From contig NZ_QICH01000001.1 of assembly GCF_003194565.2 (NCBI RefSeq), positions 558,001 through 622,000 on the forward strand: a stretch of DNA of 64,000 nucleotides, given 5' to 3'. Of the stretch, positions 30,212-39,034 are shown piece after piece; the first letter of the stretch is position 1, and the number at the start of each line of letters is the position of its first letter. Source of the stretch: Kangiella spongicola (GTDB taxonomy: Bacteria > Pseudomonadota > Gammaproteobacteria > Enterobacterales > Kangiellaceae). Made by a program: the position numbers and the translations under genes. Below the pieces are notes generated by a model that ran no database searches, had not been told where the DNA came from, and saw nothing but the letters and a program-made list of their open reading frames with translations.

Positions 30212-30241
30212 TTTTAATTTCAACTAGTTAGTACCATATAC

Positions 30242-30276
30242 AAAGCCGCTTAGAGCAAATTCTAAGCGGCTTTTTT
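30242..30276 (+). terminator. Intrinsic terminator
   Basis: 13-bp perfect stem (AAAGCCGCTTAGA / TCTAAGCGGCTTT), 6-nt loop, then a T-run. It ends the dsbB / ABM-protein unit. Confidence 0.9.
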
Positions 30277-30320
30277 GATCCCCAGAGCATTTCTGTTGCA
30301 GTGCCCTAAGTAAATATATA

Positions 30321-30348
30321 TTGACTTTAGGTTAAATATTATTAACAT
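30321..30348 (+). promoter_or_regulatory. Candidate promoter with overlapping inverted repeat
   Basis: TTGACT at 30321-30326 and TAACAT at 30343-30348 with 16-nt spacing, about 30 bases before the Shine-Dalgarno AAGGAG of the next gene. An imperfect palindrome, GTTAA-6-TTAAC (30331-30346), lies in the spacer and -10 region, and a related AGTTAAAC follows. It could be an operator for the Xre-type regulator encoded in the same unit. Confidence 0.4.
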
Positions 30349-30381
30349 AGAGTTAAACTTTGTTACTTAAGGAGTCATTCC

Positions 30382-30813
30382 ATGCTCAAGGATTTAACCT
30401 TTTCAGAAAAAAGTGCGTTCATTCATATCACGGCTTTAAGCCTCTTATTAATATTCACGCTAGCCACTATATGGCCATTCTTTAGCGGCTTTGAAGAATC
30501 TATCTTAGTAGTCAAACCGCTCTGGGTTGCTTTAGTAATTTTTATTCTGATAGAAATAATTGGTCATTCTGTGGTTGCCGCAAGAAACAACAAAGAAGCT
30601 AATGCTGATAGCGACGAACGCGAGCGCTTGATAGTGCTCAAGTCGAATTATTACTCTAGCCACCTACTTGGGTTTTGTCTGATTGGTTATCTTCTGATTA
30701 GCATGATTTTTCAGATCCCTTTCCTAAGCATATATTTTGTTTTTATTATTTTTGTGGTGGCTGAAATCGTCAATTATGCCTCACAACTGATTTTATTCCG
30801 CCGTGGAGTATAG
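30382..30813 (+). CDS. Four-helix membrane protein of unknown function
   Basis: 143 residues with four hydrophobic segments (about 15-37, 42-62, 90-110, 115-137). The loop after helix 2 carries NNKEANADSDERERLIVLKSN, a pattern of small membrane proteins that are usually encoded beside an Xre-type regulator. Here that regulator gene starts 2 bp later. AAGGAG Shine-Dalgarno 8 nt upstream. Biochemical role unknown. Confidence 0.75.
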   Translation: MLKDLTFSEKSAFIHITALSLLLIFTLATIWPFFSGFEESILVVKPLWVALVIFILIEIIGHSVVAARNNKEANADSDERERLIVLKSNYYSSHLLGFCLIGYLLISMIFQIPFLSIYFVFIIFVVAEIVNYASQLILFRRGV

Positions 30814-30815
30814 TC

Positions 30816-31034
30816 ATGGCGAAGCAAATACCAATTGACAACAATATCAAGACCTTACGCTTTTTAACCGGCGAGATGACCCAGCAGGAATTAGCCGAGC
30901 AACTAGGCGTAACGCGGCAAACGGTGGCGGCGATTGAACAACGTAAATATTCGCCGTCGCTAGAGGTCGCTTTTAAAATTTCCAAGATCTTTGGTAAGTC
31001 GTTAAACGAAATTTTTACTTATGAAGAGTCTTAG
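30816..31034 (+). CDS. Small Xre-family HTH transcriptional regulator
   Basis: 72 residues. Nearly all is a helix-turn-helix: IKTLRFLTGEMTQQELAEQL with recognition helix VTRQTVAAIEQRKYSPSLE and IFGKSLNEIFTYEE. This matches the compact YozG-like regulators that accompany small membrane proteins. Two bases after the preceding gene, hence coupled. It probably controls its own operon; see the palindrome upstream. Confidence 0.88.
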   Translation: MAKQIPIDNNIKTLRFLTGEMTQQELAEQLGVTRQTVAAIEQRKYSPSLEVAFKISKIFGKSLNEIFTYEES

Positions 31035-31053
31035 TTATGGAAGGAGAAGCTCA

Positions 31054-31380
31054 TCAGAAGTATTTCGGCCACTCATGCTTCAAGCGCCCAGTCAAAGCGT
31101 AATAAAACATTTTATAATCTGCCGCTAACGACCAAAAGGGGTAGGTAAATGTTGCAGGCCTGTTTTTCTCAATGAAGAAGTGTCCAATCCATGCAGGGCC
31201 ATAACCCGCGATCAGCACTAGAGGCAGTAACCACCACTTTTGTGCAAGGATCAGCCAAATCAACAAGGTAATTGAAAGGAAGGTTCCGATATAATGCAGG
31301 ATGCGGTTTCTGGGCAAGCGGTGCTCGCCCAGATAATAAGGCCAAAACTCTGAGAAACTTGTGATTTCTTTCTTAGCCAT
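31054..31380 (-). CDS. DUF962/Mpo1-like membrane protein
   Basis: 108 residues. Conserved FWPYYLGEHRLPRNRILHYIG at the N terminus and GHFFIEKNRPATFTYPFWSL with His and Glu residues typical of the DUF962/Mpo1 family. Two membrane segments lie between them. The yeast member Mpo1 is an iron-dependent dioxygenase acting on 2-hydroxy fatty acids; a similar activity here is only a possibility. Confidence 0.82.
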   Translation of the reverse strand: MAKKEITSFSEFWPYYLGEHRLPRNRILHYIGTFLSITLLIWLILAQKWWLLPLVLIAGYGPAWIGHFFIEKNRPATFTYPFWSLAADYKMFYYALTGRLKHEWPKYF

Positions 31381-31439
31381 TACTTTATAACAACTTATTT
31401 ATCGCAAGCTAGTTATCACTTGAGGTACTAAGTTGGCGA

Positions 31440-32396
31440 CTACTGATCGTCAGCAGTAGCTTCCTCAACCTCTTCTTCAGCTTTGTCTTTTAGCTCATTA
31501 AGCTCTGCTTTCGCCTCTGCGGCTGCTTCGCTCGCCTTTTCTTCAACCGCTTCCGCCGCAGCTTCAACCTTCTCTTCTACAGAGGCTTCCGTTTCCGGTG
31601 CTTTGTATGGTTCGGTTGGGTTTATGGCTAGTAACTCTACGTCAAAGATCAATGTTGAGTTACCAGGGATTTGTGCACGATCATTCTCGCCATAAGCTAA
31701 ATCAGCTGGAATAACAAACTGATATTTATCGCCAACAGTCATGTACTGAAGACCTTCCGTCCAACCTGGAATTACGCCATTTAAGTTGAAGTCGATAGGT
31801 TTGTTACGGCTGTATGAACTATCAAACTCTTTACCATCGATGAAGGTACCACGATAGTGAACACGCACTGCGTCTTCTGCTGTTGGGCTTTCTGTACCTT
31901 CTGCATCTTCGATTACACGGTACATTAAGCCTGATTCTGTTTTAGTTACGCCTTCTTTCTCAGCGTACTCAGCTTGGAACTCTTGACCTTTCTTCAGATT
32001 CTCTTCAGCAGCTTTCTTGGCTTCGGCTTCGAGCTCAGCTTGCTGTTGCTTAATCTTCTCGTTTAGGTCGTTTTGGAACGCATTAATATTTTCTTTAACT
32101 TCTTCGTCATTAAATTGTGCATTACCCGCAAAGCCATCGCTCATGCCTTTAACAACAAGCTCTTTGTTGATGGTAATGTCGTACTCTTTTAATGAATCAA
32201 AGTTTGCCGACATTTGCTTAGAGAATTGCACGCCCATAGAGTAGGCAGCTTTCTCGTGCATATCTTTAAATTCAGTTTTTGTGGCTTCAACTTTTGAATC
32301 ACCTGATTTATCGGCTTTCTCACCGGTATCACAGGCAGCTAATGCACCGACTAAAGCAAGTGCTACTGCTGTTTTCTTGATCGTTAATTGTGTCAT
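31440..32396 (-). CDS. FKBP-type peptidyl-prolyl isomerase lipoprotein (FkpA/Mip-like)
   Basis: 318 residues. Lipobox ALAACD. N-terminal dimerisation helices (about 40-140; AAYSMGVQFSKQM) and an FKBP domain (about 155-260; VRVHYRGTFIDGKEFDSSY, VIPGWTEGLQYMTVGDKY, YGENDRAQIPGNSTLIFDVE). The last 55 residues form an Ala/Glu/Lys-rich helical tail not present in ordinary FkpA or Mip. It should act as a periplasmic folding catalyst or chaperone. Single-gene unit. Confidence 0.88.
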   Translation of the reverse strand: MTQLTIKKTAVALALVGALAACDTGEKADKSGDSKVEATKTEFKDMHEKAAYSMGVQFSKQMSANFDSLKEYDITINKELVVKGMSDGFAGNAQFNDEEVKENINAFQNDLNEKIKQQQAELEAEAKKAAEENLKKGQEFQAEYAEKEGVTKTESGLMYRVIEDAEGTESPTAEDAVRVHYRGTFIDGKEFDSSYSRNKPIDFNLNGVIPGWTEGLQYMTVGDKYQFVIPADLAYGENDRAQIPGNSTLIFDVELLAINPTEPYKAPETEASVEEKVEAAAEAVEEKASEAAAEAKAELNELKDKAEEEVEEATADDQ

Positions 32397-32467
32397 TGAC
32401 GATTCCCCAAATGGTTAATTAATTATTAAGACATCATATTCTGCATAGAATTCTTAAAATTGCGAAT

Positions 32468-32983
32468 CTAATCACTCAACTTTTGAACCAGAGCACCAAG
32501 CGTTATGGCGTCTTGCTCCGCTTCCTCGCTACCGTTCATGGCGCGAACATAAGCAATTAGATTAGGCTCAACGGTATTTTTTTCAAGAATTGAATTGTTA
32601 AATCCTAGTAAAGTTTCTACTGCTTTAGATTGAACAAGGTTTTCGCCTTTTAATTCAAGCTGTAGCAGTTCCTCATACTTTTTGCGGTCGGTAAGCTTGA
32701 TTTTACGCCTGCGTTGGCGCAATTTATCGACTCCTGCGCGTATGGCTTCAGTGCGCTTTCCGATTAGGCGCCAGCCGGTTTTGGATATGAGGTAGTTTCG
32801 TTGCCCTAGCCAGATAGCTAATAATAGGAAGTTTACGTTGCAGTTAAAACGATTTTGCATGGCTAAACACAGCGTCTGCACTTCACCATCGGCATAGACC
32901 ACACAGGTCCAATCCCAAAATTCATCAGCCCAGTCCGCGGCCGATATGTTTTTTTCTTCGAGTACTAAATCCAGGTTACTCAT
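32468..32983 (-). CDS. TIGR02444-family conserved protein
   Basis: 171 residues. Begins like other members of this gammaproteobacterial family of unknown function: WDWTCVVYADGEVQTLCLAM, NCNVNFLLLAIWLGQR. The rest is helical with a basic stretch (KLRQRRRKIKLTDRKKYEE). No membrane segment or known catalytic motif. Its start overlaps the end of the DUF423 gene by 8 bp. Confidence 0.75.
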   Translation of the reverse strand: MSNLDLVLEEKNISAADWADEFWDWTCVVYADGEVQTLCLAMQNRFNCNVNFLLLAIWLGQRNYLISKTGWRLIGKRTEAIRAGVDKLRQRRRKIKLTDRKKYEELLQLELKGENLVQSKAVETLLGFNNSILEKNTVEPNLIAYVRAMNGSEEAEQDAITLGALVQKLSD

Positions 32984-33365
32984 GGTTTACTTTTTCTTGT
33001 TTCCCAAAAATTGCCCATATTAAAGCGATCCAGCTCGAAATAAGCAAGACACCACCTACCGGAATGATACTTCTTACCCACTCTTCCTGCGTGATCGCGT
33101 AAAAATATAAACCACCACTAAAGCCGACAATGCCCGCGAACATCATCCACCCCGAAAATAGAGTCTTTTTGTTAGGGAATTGCGCAAAAATAATGCCTAT
33201 CGCTAGTAAGCCAATCGCATGATAAACCTGATAATTAACTCCAAGGTTAAACAGGTACATCGATTTCTCGGTGAGCTTACTTGATAGCGCGTGGGAACCA
33301 ATCGCCCCCAATGCCACCGCTAACGCCATGAACATAGCGCCATGTAGCAAAAAGTTCTTTTTCAT
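32976..33365 (-). CDS. DUF423 membrane protein
   Basis: 129 residues and four membrane helices. Typical features of DUF423 are visible: an N-terminal GAIGSHAL segment, NLGVNYQVYHAIGLLAIG, and SGGLYFYAIT. Function unknown. First gene of a two-gene minus-strand unit with the TIGR02444 protein. Confidence 0.85.
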   Translation of the reverse strand: MKKNFLLHGAMFMALAVALGAIGSHALSSKLTEKSMYLFNLGVNYQVYHAIGLLAIGIIFAQFPNKKTLFSGWMMFAGIVGFSGGLYFYAITQEEWVRSIIPVGGVLLISSWIALIWAIFGKQEKVNHE

Positions 33366-33472
33366 GATGGTGTCTAGTGTTTTAAAGTGACTCGCATTAT
33401 GACAAAAATTACAGTCGTTGTAATTGCCATCTTACGCGGTAAAATAGCGAAAACACTAACTTTTTACCTATT

Positions 33473-34993
33473 TTGTCAAACGCTAAAGGTTCACTCAGCT
33501 CGCGCATCGGCTTAGGCTTTGCATTCGGCCTCCTCAAGTTATTTGCCAAACTTCCCTATCCAGTGGTTCTAGCCACCGGTCGTTTATTGGGACGTTTACT
33601 TTATCGTATCAAGAGCCGACGCCTGATTGTCGAAGCTAACCTGCGTTATTGTTTTAGTAAAAAAGACTTTAACCAGCGCCAAGAGATGACTAAAAAACAC
33701 TTTTTAGCATTAGGCGAAGGCTTCGCTGAGTTAGCCCTGGCCTGGTATAAACCCTTTAAGAAGCTCGAAAAGTATCATGAGATTAAAGGCTTAGAGCATT
33801 ATCAAAAAGCTAAAGAAAGTGGTCAAGGAATCCTATTTTTAGGCTATCACACTACAAGCCTTGAGCTCGCCGGCGCCATCATGGCGCGGTATTTAGATTT
33901 TGCCGCCTTTTATCGCCCCAATAAAAACCCAGTGCTTGATGGTCATATCCAAGCTGGTCGTAATAACCGCAGCAAAACCATGGGGCGCAATGATATTCGC
34001 TCTATTGGCAAGTGGCTAAAAAGTGGTGAAGGATTATGGCTCATGCCAGATCAAGATATGGGTCGCCATAGCACCGAATTTGCCCCTTTCTTTGGTAATC
34101 CAGCCTGCACCCTAACCTCGCCACAACGTATCGCAAAGCTAGGAAAAGCTAAAGTTTTACCCGTTAGTTATCACAAAGACGACAAAGGAGTGATGAAAGT
34201 CGAGGTTTTGCCTGAGATTGAGTTCACCGGCGATGATTATATCGACTGCACCATGACCAATAAGATCCTCGAAGCTTGTATCATGCAAGCGCCAGAGCAG
34301 TATTATTGGGTACACCGCCGCTTTAAAACCTTACCCGAGGGTCAGCGCAGTATCTACTTCCAAAAGCCACCAAAGCTAAAGCTCATCGACAGTAAACAAC
34401 ACGATGGCGCCCTTTATTCCGGTAAAATCCTATCGAGAAGCGATGGTATGCCAAAATTGGTGCGCACTGTAGATGGACAGCTACTCAATGTGTTCTACCG
34501 CGGCACCAGCTTAGGGGTTGATTTAACCCGAAAAGAGCTACGTACTATGCTTGATAAGTGCGCCATGCTCACTTTTCGCGGCTTTTACACCATATCGCCG
34601 AAAGAATTTACTTATTGTTCCGAGCGCAATGCCTATATGATCCGCTACCAAGAAGCACCGGGCGTGGCTCTACATCATATTCCACAAAGCCGTCGCCACC
34701 CGACGGCGATCGTTTTAGGTAACTGGTTAGCACAGCTGCATAACGAAGGGATTCGCCTCGGTGACATTCGAGAAGCTAACATTCAACTGCTACCAAACGG
34801 TAGCCCTATTCTACTGAATCCACGTAACTGCGAATTCTATCATCGAGAAATCAAAGAGAGCTTGAGAGAAAAGGATATTGTGGCCTTTATCAACGCCATT
34901 GGCTTTATCGAACAGGACGACACCAGCCAACAACTATTCCGTGAACAATATCAGTTGAATCGACTCAACGAGGTTGATAGCCCTTCTAAGTAG
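33473..34993 (+). CDS. LpxL-type lipid A acyltransferase fused to a degenerate KdkA-like kinase domain
   Basis: 506 residues, starting at TTG (no usable ATG; an in-frame stop lies 30 bp upstream). Residues 1-295 are a lipid A lauroyl/myristoyl acyltransferase: YHTTSLELAG with catalytic His126 and Glu131, FYRPNKNPVLD, MPDQDMGRHSTEFAPFFGNP, and the family's usual end YYWVHRRFKTLPEGQ. About 210 extra residues follow. Their core, LAQLHNEGIRLGDIREANIQ, aligns with the KdkA loop FHNKGVYHSDLNIHNILL: catalytic-loop Asp431 and Asn436 are kept, but the metal-binding DFD is replaced by NPR. Likely acylates lipid A; the second domain may bind rather than phosphorylate the Kdo region. Confidence 0.8.
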   Translation: MSNAKGSLSSRIGLGFAFGLLKLFAKLPYPVVLATGRLLGRLLYRIKSRRLIVEANLRYCFSKKDFNQRQEMTKKHFLALGEGFAELALAWYKPFKKLEKYHEIKGLEHYQKAKESGQGILFLGYHTTSLELAGAIMARYLDFAAFYRPNKNPVLDGHIQAGRNNRSKTMGRNDIRSIGKWLKSGEGLWLMPDQDMGRHSTEFAPFFGNPACTLTSPQRIAKLGKAKVLPVSYHKDDKGVMKVEVLPEIEFTGDDYIDCTMTNKILEACIMQAPEQYYWVHRRFKTLPEGQRSIYFQKPPKLKLIDSKQHDGALYSGKILSRSDGMPKLVRTVDGQLLNVFYRGTSLGVDLTRKELRTMLDKCAMLTFRGFYTISPKEFTYCSERNAYMIRYQEAPGVALHHIPQSRRHPTAIVLGNWLAQLHNEGIRLGDIREANIQLLPNGSPILLNPRNCEFYHREIKESLREKDIVAFINAIGFIEQDDTSQQLFREQYQLNRLNEVDSPSK

Positions 34994-34998
34994 AAGGG

Positions 34999-36009
34999 TT
35001 AAAAGTTAGCGAGCACTTGCTTAATTTTTTCTATGACGTCACTTACAGTGATTAATTCCATCGCTTGTCGATCATGAACTCGGGTTCGCCATGGCACCTG
35101 TTTAGGATCTTTCTTCAGCAAGGTTTCAACTGCTAACTCGAACTTATCAATGGTTAGGTCGCGGAACAAATAGGGCCCAGACAGACGACTGGGTGCCACT
35201 GCATAGAGTCCAATCACAGGTGTCGCCATTGCATTGGCGATATGAGCAGGCCCTGTATCCGGTGCAATGCAAAGGAGGGCATCATCCAAAGTAGCCGCCA
35301 ACTGCTGCAAACTTGTTTTGCCCACTAAATTTATAACTTGTGTTGAACACTGGCTGCTAATTTCATGAGCCAGCTCTAGCTCAGAGTGAGCTGGCCCTCC
35401 AGTTAAGACAGTCGGCAAGTTATATTTATCAGCACAATACTCAATGACATCGACATACCTTTGCTCCGACCAGCTTCTTTCGAGTTTGCTAGCGGCAGGG
35501 TTAATTGCTATATAGCGCTGTGGGAGATTAAACTTTTTGTGGTCTTCGGATAGACTGATTCTCCAGTCCAGATCATCAGTGTCCACACCGAGTTTTTGTG
35601 CAAATTGGCAAAAGCTATCGTGCAAATGCTCATTCTTAAAGTCGATTGCCTCATTGGTAAAAATCCACTGTAGCTCTCTAGCACGCGTGTTATCGAAGCC
35701 TATTTTTCGCCTTGCTTTCACCATAGGGTAAATCAAGTTGGCACGAGTGCTGGCCTGCATTGCCAACAAAACATCGAAAGATTCACCAAGTTTGCGCTTA
35801 AGCGAACGATAATCGGTTAATGTTCTAGGCTTATCAATGGCAATAAACTTTAAACGGGGATGTGCCGAATTTTTGAGTAGCTGGTAAGCATCTTTTCCTA
35901 TTAACCAAGTAAGCGTCGCCTCAGGCTTTTGTTCCAGAATTGCTCGAACCACTGGCAAAACGAGGGTGCAATCGCCAATAGCTGATAACCTTACCAGTAA
36001 AATATTCAT
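34999..36009 (-). CDS. Glycosyltransferase family 9 (heptosyltransferase-like)
   Basis: 336 residues. GT9 start LLVRLSAIGDCTLVLPVVRA, AINPAASKLERSWSEQRY, and the donor-binding region CIAPDTGPAHIANAMATPVIGLY. GT9 enzymes add heptose in the LPS inner core; ADP-heptose specificity cannot be read from the sequence. Overlaps the MATE transporter start by 4 bp (ATGA). A paralogue lies at 43942. Confidence 0.87.
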   Translation of the reverse strand: MNILLVRLSAIGDCTLVLPVVRAILEQKPEATLTWLIGKDAYQLLKNSAHPRLKFIAIDKPRTLTDYRSLKRKLGESFDVLLAMQASTRANLIYPMVKARRKIGFDNTRARELQWIFTNEAIDFKNEHLHDSFCQFAQKLGVDTDDLDWRISLSEDHKKFNLPQRYIAINPAASKLERSWSEQRYVDVIEYCADKYNLPTVLTGGPAHSELELAHEISSQCSTQVINLVGKTSLQQLAATLDDALLCIAPDTGPAHIANAMATPVIGLYAVAPSRLSGPYLFRDLTIDKFELAVETLLKKDPKQVPWRTRVHDRQAMELITVSDVIEKIKQVLANF

Positions 36010-37391
36010 CCACGGCTCCTGACAAACTGGTTAATGGTTTCTAGCGGAATGTATCGACCCGCTAGAATGCCGCGACGCAGGAACCAGAAAGAGGTTATCG
36101 CTCGCATACCAAGGAAGGCGATAAAGGCCCACCAGAGTCCATGATTGCCAAAATCTTTAGTTAAGAAATACAGCGGAATAAAACCCACAAATACAGCTAA
36201 TATCATGGAGTTACGCATGGTTTTTATGGCCGATGCCCCGATGAAAATACCGTCCAACCAAAAGCCCCAAATAGCGACCAGTGGGATAATAATAATATAA
36301 ATATGATAGGGCTCTGCTTGCTGTCTCACGGCTTCGATATCAGTGACCCAGCCGATAAAAGTTTCGGTAAACAATAAAAAGACTAAGCAGAAAAGGACAC
36401 TTGTAACTATCGACCAAAAGCCGCCGACATTAACGCTGGCGCGGAAATCCTGCCACTTATTTCGCCCTAATGCGCGCCCCACTTGTGCCTCTACCGCATT
36501 GGCAAAGCCATCGAGTCCATTTGAAATAACTAATAAGAAGTTAAGTAGGACAGCGTTGACCGCCATCACTTCGTTGCCAAGCTCGGCTCCGCGCGCGTGT
36601 ACGGTAAAAAACACTAACTCCAGTGATAGGGTTCTTAGCAACAGGTCGCCATTTAATCCGAGCAACCTACGAAGCTTTAACCATGCTAATTGTAACTTTT
36701 CAGTTATGGGGTGCTCGCTGAGCAATTTCTTTAGACAAATCGCTGCATAAATAAAACCGAGGATTTCAGATATAACGCTGGCAATGGCGACGCCATCAAC
36801 GGTCATGCCTAGTCCTAAGACAAAAACCAAGTCTAAAACCACGTTACACAAGTTGATGATAAGCAACATCACAAAAGGAATACGGGCATTTTGCATGCCG
36901 ATAAACCAGCCAATCATCACCGCATTCAAAAGTGTAAAGGGCAAGCCCCAAATACGGGTATTCCAATAGGTTAAGACGCCCTGCTCGACTTCGCTCGACC
37001 CATCGACCCACCACAAAATAGCATCAATAATCCAGGGATTAAATACTAAGGTGACCAGCGCCACCGATAAGGCGAGAATTGAAGACAGGTAGAGCCACTG
37101 GCGAATATCGTAATGATTACCGGCACCATAAGCCTGCGCCACTAGGCCGGTGGTAATCATTCGCAAAAAGCCCATGGTCCAGACGATAAAGGTAAACAAG
37201 GCCGCGCCAAGGCCAACGGCTGCTAAATGATAAGGCTCTGGCAAATGCCCCATAACCGCAGAATCGACAAGACCAACTAACGGTACCGTCATATTCGACA
37301 ACAACATCGGCGCAGCGATACGCCAAGTACTTCTGTGTTGCTGCTTGTCGCCTAAATCATGCTTAATGTCGCGTAGCGACCATATGCTCAC
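36006..37391 (-). CDS. MATE family efflux transporter (DinF-like)
   Basis: 461 residues with twelve predicted membrane helices in two halves. The family signature MLLSNMTVPLVGLVDSAVMG is at the N terminus, followed by GLVAQAYGAGN and NAVEAQVGRALGR. This is the DinF-type branch, Na+- or H+-coupled. The start codon is GTG. It is translationally coupled to the downstream GT9 gene, though a functional link is not evident. Confidence 0.87.
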   Translation of the reverse strand: MSIWSLRDIKHDLGDKQQHRSTWRIAAPMLLSNMTVPLVGLVDSAVMGHLPEPYHLAAVGLGAALFTFIVWTMGFLRMITTGLVAQAYGAGNHYDIRQWLYLSSILALSVALVTLVFNPWIIDAILWWVDGSSEVEQGVLTYWNTRIWGLPFTLLNAVMIGWFIGMQNARIPFVMLLIINLCNVVLDLVFVLGLGMTVDGVAIASVISEILGFIYAAICLKKLLSEHPITEKLQLAWLKLRRLLGLNGDLLLRTLSLELVFFTVHARGAELGNEVMAVNAVLLNFLLVISNGLDGFANAVEAQVGRALGRNKWQDFRASVNVGGFWSIVTSVLFCLVFLLFTETFIGWVTDIEAVRQQAEPYHIYIIIIPLVAIWGFWLDGIFIGASAIKTMRNSMILAVFVGFIPLYFLTKDFGNHGLWWAFIAFLGMRAITSFWFLRRGILAGRYIPLETINQFVRSRG

Positions 37392-37427
37392 AATGTGCCC
37401 TTAACGGTTGTGACAAGGACTTTCAGT

Positions 37428-38096
37428 CTAGCGGCCAGCGGCGTGAATGTCGCCCGCCTGATCGCGCAAGATGTTGTAATCCTCGGAAACTGTTTTAACT
37501 AAATCTTTCTGCTGAGGCGTTTGATCAGGAGAAATATACGCATAGCGACGACCTAGTGGGTCGATAACGAACCAACGCGCGGTATGCTCAACCAAATAGT
37601 TGTCAGGGTCGTCGTGACCTGGAACCTTAAAGAAACTCACGCCAATCGATTTAGTGAGCTTACGAGTTTCCTCAAGCCCCGCGTTTACACCAATAAAGTC
37701 AGGGTTAAACGCAGGTACATACTTCGCAAGTTTGTCTAATGTGTCGCGCTCTGGGTCAACCGAAACCATAACCACCTGAGTATCTTTTAAGTACTCTGGC
37801 TCGATGTTCTTCATCATACCGTTGATATTGCTCAACGCCGTCGGGCAAACGTCGGGACAGGTCGTAAAGCCAAAAAAGACGATGCTCCACTTACCTAAAA
37901 AATCGGTTTCAGTGAAACTCTCACCCGTATGAGCTTTGCCTTCAAAGGCATCCACTGAGCGTGCCTGATCGAAGGTGCGGATAATTTCCATACGCTTTTC
38001 TGCGAACAGGATTTGATAACTCAAAACGCCCGCCACTAATGACAATAGCGCCACTAGAATGATAATTAAACGCGCAGAACCTAGTTGTTTTTTCAT
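37428..38096 (-). CDS. SCO1/SenC copper chaperone for cytochrome oxidase
   Basis: 222 residues from the ATG at 38096, which has AGGCGAG 7 nt upstream; a TTG two codons earlier is unlikely. One N-terminal membrane anchor (about 10-30), then a thioredoxin-like domain with the copper-binding CPDVC (Cys80, Cys84) and the distal His in LVEHTARWFVIDP. Delivers copper to the CuA centre of cytochrome c oxidase. Last gene of the ctaA-ctaB-sco cluster. Confidence 0.93.
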   Translation of the reverse strand: MKKQLGSARLIIILVALLSLVAGVLSYQILFAEKRMEIIRTFDQARSVDAFEGKAHTGESFTETDFLGKWSIVFFGFTTCPDVCPTALSNINGMMKNIEPEYLKDTQVVMVSVDPERDTLDKLAKYVPAFNPDFIGVNAGLEETRKLTKSIGVSFFKVPGHDDPDNYLVEHTARWFVIDPLGRRYAYISPDQTPQQKDLVKTVSEDYNILRDQAGDIHAAGR

Positions 38097-38119
38097 AATC
38101 AAACTCGCCTAAGAATCGG

Positions 38120-39034
38120 TTAAATGAATGGATCGACGTAATGATCAATCAATAGTACCGCAAACAATAGCGTCAGGTAGCCAATGGACACGCCAAAGGT
38201 TTTCATCGCTACGCCGTCTTTTTCGCGATATTTCAAAATAATGGTGTAATACAGGAACCACAAACCAAGCCCGACCGCACCAATCAAATAAATAATACCT
38301 GACATCTGTGTCAAATAAGGCAGCAAGGTCGATAAAATCAGTAAGATAGTGTACAAGACAATCGAGGTTTTGGTGAAGTCTTCACCGTGGGTCACGGGCA
38401 ACATCGGAATTTCTGCTTTTGCATAATCCTCAATACGATGAATCGACAGAGCCCAGAAGTGTGGCGGAGTCCAAGTAAAGATGATTAAAACCAACAGCCA
38501 TGCATGCGGATCCGCACTGCCTGTAACCGAAGTCCAGCCCAATAATGGTGGGATCGCCCCTGAAAGCCCGCCAATCACAATATTTTGTGGCGTTGCACGC
38601 TTTAAGAACATGGTATAAACAAAGGCATAACCGACTAGGCCACCAAGCGTTAGTACCGCTGTTAGTGGATTAACTAAAAACCACAACAACACCATAGCGA
38701 TAATCGCTAAAGTCGCCGAGAAGATAATCGCCTTTCCTGAGCTTACGCGTCCTTGTGCCACCGGTCGTTGCTGAGTTCGAGCCATAAGCGTATCGATCTT
38801 CGCATCAACCACGTGGTTCACCACCGCAGCAGCACCCGAAGCAAAAGCAATACCAATAGTACCGAAGATCAGGGCATTAATAGGCGGCAACCAACTCTGG
38901 GTCACATCATTCGCTAAAAACATACCAACCACAGCGGTAAACACCAATAGATAGACCACTTTCGGTTTTGTCAGCTCATAATAGTCGCGCCATGTAATCG
39001 GACGCGGGTTTGGATAATTTAATTCAGCTGACAT
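38120..39034 (-). CDS. ctaB: Protoheme IX farnesyltransferase (haem O synthase)
   Basis: 304 residues from the ATG at 39034, which has a strong GGGGGAAGA directly upstream. UbiA-type prenyltransferase with about nine membrane helices. It has the Asp-rich VVNHVVDAKIDTLMARTQQRP and the second conserved motif of haem O synthases, FTWTPPHFWALSIHRIEDY. Adds a farnesyl tail to haem B to give haem O. Overlaps the end of ctaA by 11 bp. Confidence 0.95.
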   Translation of the reverse strand: MSAELNYPNPRPITWRDYYELTKPKVVYLLVFTAVVGMFLANDVTQSWLPPINALIFGTIGIAFASGAAAVVNHVVDAKIDTLMARTQQRPVAQGRVSSGKAIIFSATLAIIAMVLLWFLVNPLTAVLTLGGLVGYAFVYTMFLKRATPQNIVIGGLSGAIPPLLGWTSVTGSADPHAWLLVLIIFTWTPPHFWALSIHRIEDYAKAEIPMLPVTHGEDFTKTSIVLYTILLILSTLLPYLTQMSGIIYLIGAVGLGLWFLYYTIILKYREKDGVAMKTFGVSIGYLTLLFAVLLIDHYVDPFI

